This document shows positions 8,606 through 23,315 of a DNA stretch of 23,315 bases, in pieces. Each line of letters opens with the position of its first letter. Positions within the stretch are counted from its first letter, which is position 1. The DNA lies in contig JH152704.1 of the NCBI GenBank assembly GCA_000226015.1, forward strand, positions 159,113-182,427, given 5' to 3'. The stretch is from Mnemiopsis leidyi. Taxonomy: Eukaryota; Ctenophora; Tentaculata; Lobata; Bolinopsidae. Both the position numbers and the translations under genes were made by a program. The notes beneath the pieces were generated by a model. The model was not told where the DNA came from. It did not search any database and worked only from the letters and a program-made list of their open reading frames with translations.

Positions 8606-9143
8606 AGCTGAAATAATCTAGGTTTGGATGTCTTTTTCAGTTAGTCAGGTTTTGTGCATACCTTCAATGTTGGTATGTTTCTGATTTGAAAAGTGGTTAC
8701 GGGGCCCAACTTTGTAAGGATTTTATTTTCCAGAGTTGTTTATCAGTTGCTGTTTTATGAGGTAATGCAATGTAATCGCAATGTGCGAACCTTTTTGTAC
8801 GATTTTTTGTTGTTGTAAATCTTGAAATGTACTTGATGTTAATTTGATTTCGTTTGTTTAATTACACTTATTTATACGCAATTAAAATTGAATTGAAATA
8901 ATTATGAATATTTGAATATTTTTCGACTGACGAGTTGATCTGTTTGATGTTTATTGTTATGAGCTAATTTGCTTTACAAAATTTGTTGATTTACTGTGTT
9001 TCTGACATTAATTATTACTTACTGTACCGCACTGCCCAATACCGGCAGTAACTGATACTTATCTGCTGACAACACCTAGCAAGAAATGATAGAGGGATGT
9101 AGAAGGGAAGTCGGTGTCCTTCCCAATATCTCAACTCTGGAAA
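8606..9143 (+). other. BECN1 3' UTR and spacer
   Basis: AT-rich non-coding sequence. AATAAA overlaps the stop region near 8595, and ATTAAA lies at 8881-8886, a plausible cleavage signal 276 nt after the stop. Acceptor-like CACCTAG ends at 9079, 64 nt before the next start. I looked for exons of a MULAN/GIDE domain here and found none. Confidence 0.5.
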
Positions 9144-9578
9144 ATGGACGAAGTCTTTCTGGACAGACTTGAACTGTTCGATATAGTTCAACCGTTGGTC
9201 AAGCCTCCAGCACACTGCCTTTTTAGTGTGGTCGGTAAACAGTCTGTAAAGGAGATCTTGCAGAATCCCAGAGTTATATGTCTATCCGCCTTCGCCTTGT
9301 ATGTGGGATACAAAAAATACAAGAGGTACCAGGACCGAAAAAGGCAGGAGGCTCTGAAACGGGAAATGGAAGAAATGAGTAATAGTGGCAGTGGCAGTTC
9401 ACACGCGACTCCAGAATCGTGTGTGATTTGCATGAGTAATCCTATTGGGACGGTTGTTATACCTTGCGGGCATGTTTGTATGTGTTTATTGTGCTCTAAA
9501 GAGGTACACAAAATCAATTACACATGCCCAATTTGTAGAGAAAACATTGCCCAAATACGTAAAATATACTTTCCTTGA
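9144..9578 (+). CDS. MUL1-like RING protein, N-terminally short paralogue (144 aa)
   Basis: This is the C-terminal third of a MUL1-type ligase. I chose the ATG at 9144; the frame continues upstream only with non-ATG codons. Residues 1-40 end in a segment resembling the last GIDE strand and KQSVKEILQN (compare RQSLTEILQD in the 3790-4785 protein). A membrane segment follows at about 50-66, then YKKYKRYQDRKRQEALKREM. The RING has the full C3HC4 ligand set (ESCVICMSNP, PCGHVCMCLLC, CPICREN) and the MUL1-style C-terminus IAQIRKIYFP. The MULAN/GIDE domain is missing, although membrane anchor and RING are intact and free of stops. It could therefore act as an E3 without the regulatory domain, or as a dominant-negative form. 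BECN1 lies between it and the full-length paralogue, so a tandem duplication followed by insertion or rearrangement is likely. Missing upstream exons remain possible, but I see none. Confidence 0.8.
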   Translation: MDEVFLDRLELFDIVQPLVKPPAHCLFSVVGKQSVKEILQNPRVICLSAFALYVGYKKYKRYQDRKRQEALKREMEEMSNSGSGSSHATPESCVICMSNPIGTVVIPCGHVCMCLLCSKEVHKINYTCPICRENIAQIRKIYFP

Positions 9579-10077
9579 ATCGGAATGTAGATACTTAGCG
9601 GTATAGTAGCGGAATTTTTATGTTCTAAGAAATCAGTCAATACTTCACAGAGTTGATGAAGTCCCTAGCCGAAAGTTTAAATTGCATTATCTGTTTCGTC
9701 CAATTCTTGTGCTCCTAAAAGAGTTAGTTAGGAGAAACGGAAATATCAAATTTTACTTTATTTTTTTGTTTTCTTATTTTAAAGTTTCAATAAATTTTGT
9801 TGATATGTCTGTATGATATGTAAAAAAATTTTTTGTGCATAGTCTATTCATATATTGCAATTTGTTTTATCACTGAAGGAGCCCAATCCAAAACGTTGTG
9901 TTAACTGTTATTAGCCATCAAAGCGTTGCTATCCCTAAATGTATTGTAATAGACACGATCAAAAATTTTAAATTTTAAATAAATTGATTATTAGCAGTAC
10001 CACTAATAAGCATGTAACCATTTAGCAAGATGTAGAAGAAGGACTCGAGTCCATTTCAGCAGTTTAACTAAGGAAAG
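9579..10077 (+). other. Spacer with two AATAAA signals and an acceptor-like site before POLR2B
   Basis: AATAAA occurs at 9789-9794 and 9978-9983. The second lies 76 nt before ATTTCAG (AG at 10058-10059), which in turn is 18 nt before the POLR2B ATG. There is no room for a conventional promoter between the second signal and the start codon if that signal is used. No other feature is seen. Confidence 0.5.
10050..10059 (+). promoter_or_regulatory. Acceptor-like site upstream of POLR2B start
   Basis: GTCCATTTCAG ends at 10059, 18 nt before the ATG. It fits the pattern seen before several genes in this window (candidate trans-splice acceptor or 5'-UTR intron end). Confidence 0.35.
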
Positions 10078-16194
<6,117 letters not shown>

Positions 16195-17038
16195 GTCTGT
16201 TCCCCCCCTCTTCTTTGAGAATCCTGTTCCAGTTTTTGGTACGCACTAGTGTGGACATTTCAGAGACTTTGTGTATATATTTATATTTGTACTGTATTCA
16301 CTTATAATTGAGAGATATGAAGATTTGAAAAGATAACAAAAAATTGTTCAATGTTGACGATAACGGCAGTGCTGATATTTCCTATTTTTCTTTAATCATC
16401 GTGTAAGTATTGAAGACTAATAAGTAATATACAACCGCATGGTGCGAGAGTAATGTGGTGTAATTTTGTTTATTATGTTTCAATCGCCATAGGTCGCCAG
16501 TAATCACTGTGTTACTTATGTACACGTGTGTCAAGAGATACATTTCTTTTTCACTTTTCGCTGTGCTCGGTTACTAGCACCGCTCACATTGCATCATTGC
16601 TTTAAGACGTGTTGAATGTGTGATGTGTACTTGCAGCCAGCTAGCAGAACGTTACTGCATATTTAAATTTTAATTTCATTTTAATTTTTATGTCATGATA
16701 ATTTTTTTGAATATTTGAATATACAGCGAAGTACTTTCTGCTATCCTTGTAGCTTAATTGGACCGACTGTGAATTTCGAAACGAAACTATTTAAGATGTA
16801 CGCATCTAGTTGCTACGCAAATCATAATTAATTGTTTAATGAGGAAAAGGGTTGAAGTAAATGGCAATCATTCTGCATAGCAATTGTATGATAGATTACG
16901 TTGAAAATAAAATTAACCAACTTACCTATCCAAACATTTCCAGCAATGAGACCACCCCCCTAGCGGATAAATCCCGCCCTTCTCTCCATCTCGAGATTGT
17001 ATCTACCTGAATGATAATGATTGTACTTGACAAGGGAT
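16195..17038 (+). other. POLR2B 3' UTR, spacer and ERN1 5' leader
   Basis: AT-rich sequence without coding potential until the ERN1 start. AATAAA lies at 16906-16911. An acceptor-like ACATTTCCAG ends at 16943. Between that site and the ERN1 ATG are two short upstream open frames (listed separately). A perfect tRNA A-box-like word at 16750-16761 lacks a tRNA fold. Confidence 0.5.

Positions 17039-23315
<6,277 letters not shown>

Noticed and set aside
16750-16800. tRNA-like words (TAGCTTAATTGG as a perfect A box, then TTCGAAAC)
   Set aside because: The distance between A and B boxes is too short, the B box is poor and no acceptor or anticodon stem forms, so I do not call a tRNA.

Overview
The window is nuclear DNA of an animal, probably an invertebrate. 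It shows spliceosomal GT-AG introns of about 100-620 bp, metazoan-type protein families, a standard genetic code and AT-rich introns and spacers. Species cannot be named from the sequence alone. All nine protein genes lie head to tail on the plus strand, often only 180-570 bp apart.

Layout: (1) 23-1134, 3' end of COG5 (Golgi tethering complex). (2) 1564-2355, an unrecognised acidic coiled-coil protein. (3) 2832-3611, RPS3A (40S ribosomal protein eS1). (4) 3790-4785, a MUL1-type mitochondrial RING E3 ligase. (5) 5352-6017, an orphan membrane protein. (6) 6254-8605, BECN1 (autophagy), six exons. (7) 9144-9578, a second, N-terminally short MUL1-like RING protein. (8) 10078-16194, POLR2B (RNA polymerase II subunit 2), eleven exons, complete. 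(9) 17039 to the right edge, ERN1/IRE1 (unfolded-protein-response kinase/RNase), seventeen exons, cut off just after the RNase catalytic Tyr/Asn/His equivalents. I rebuilt exon structures by hand from splice signals, reading-frame phase and remembered family sequence; all phases close. Genes 2-5 have single-exon coding regions, while COG5, BECN1, POLR2B and ERN1 are split.

The strongest unexplained signal is a family of six ~125-nt elements, one per intron, in three POLR2B introns and three ERN1 introns, all in the sense direction. Each folds on paper as a box H/ACA RNA: hairpin, ANANNA hinge, hairpin, then ACA three nucleotides from the end. Two sequence subfamilies keep the stems through compensatory or G-U changes. 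They look like a locally amplified family of intron-hosted H/ACA snoRNAs, or a mobile element derived from one.

A second theme is repeated splice signals. A 50-bp unit carrying the BECN1 exon-1 donor is present six times, and the same unit carries a complement of that donor that resembles the U1 snRNA 5' end. A 54-bp duplication copies the BECN1 exon-4 acceptor in frame. A 30-bp duplication copies an AG near ERN1 exon 3. An in-frame minisatellite sits before POLR2B exon 7. A third theme is an acceptor-like pyrimidine-AG a short way upstream of most start codons, sometimes 30-80 nt after a poly(A) signal, as expected if these genes are spliced-leader trans-spliced or operonic.
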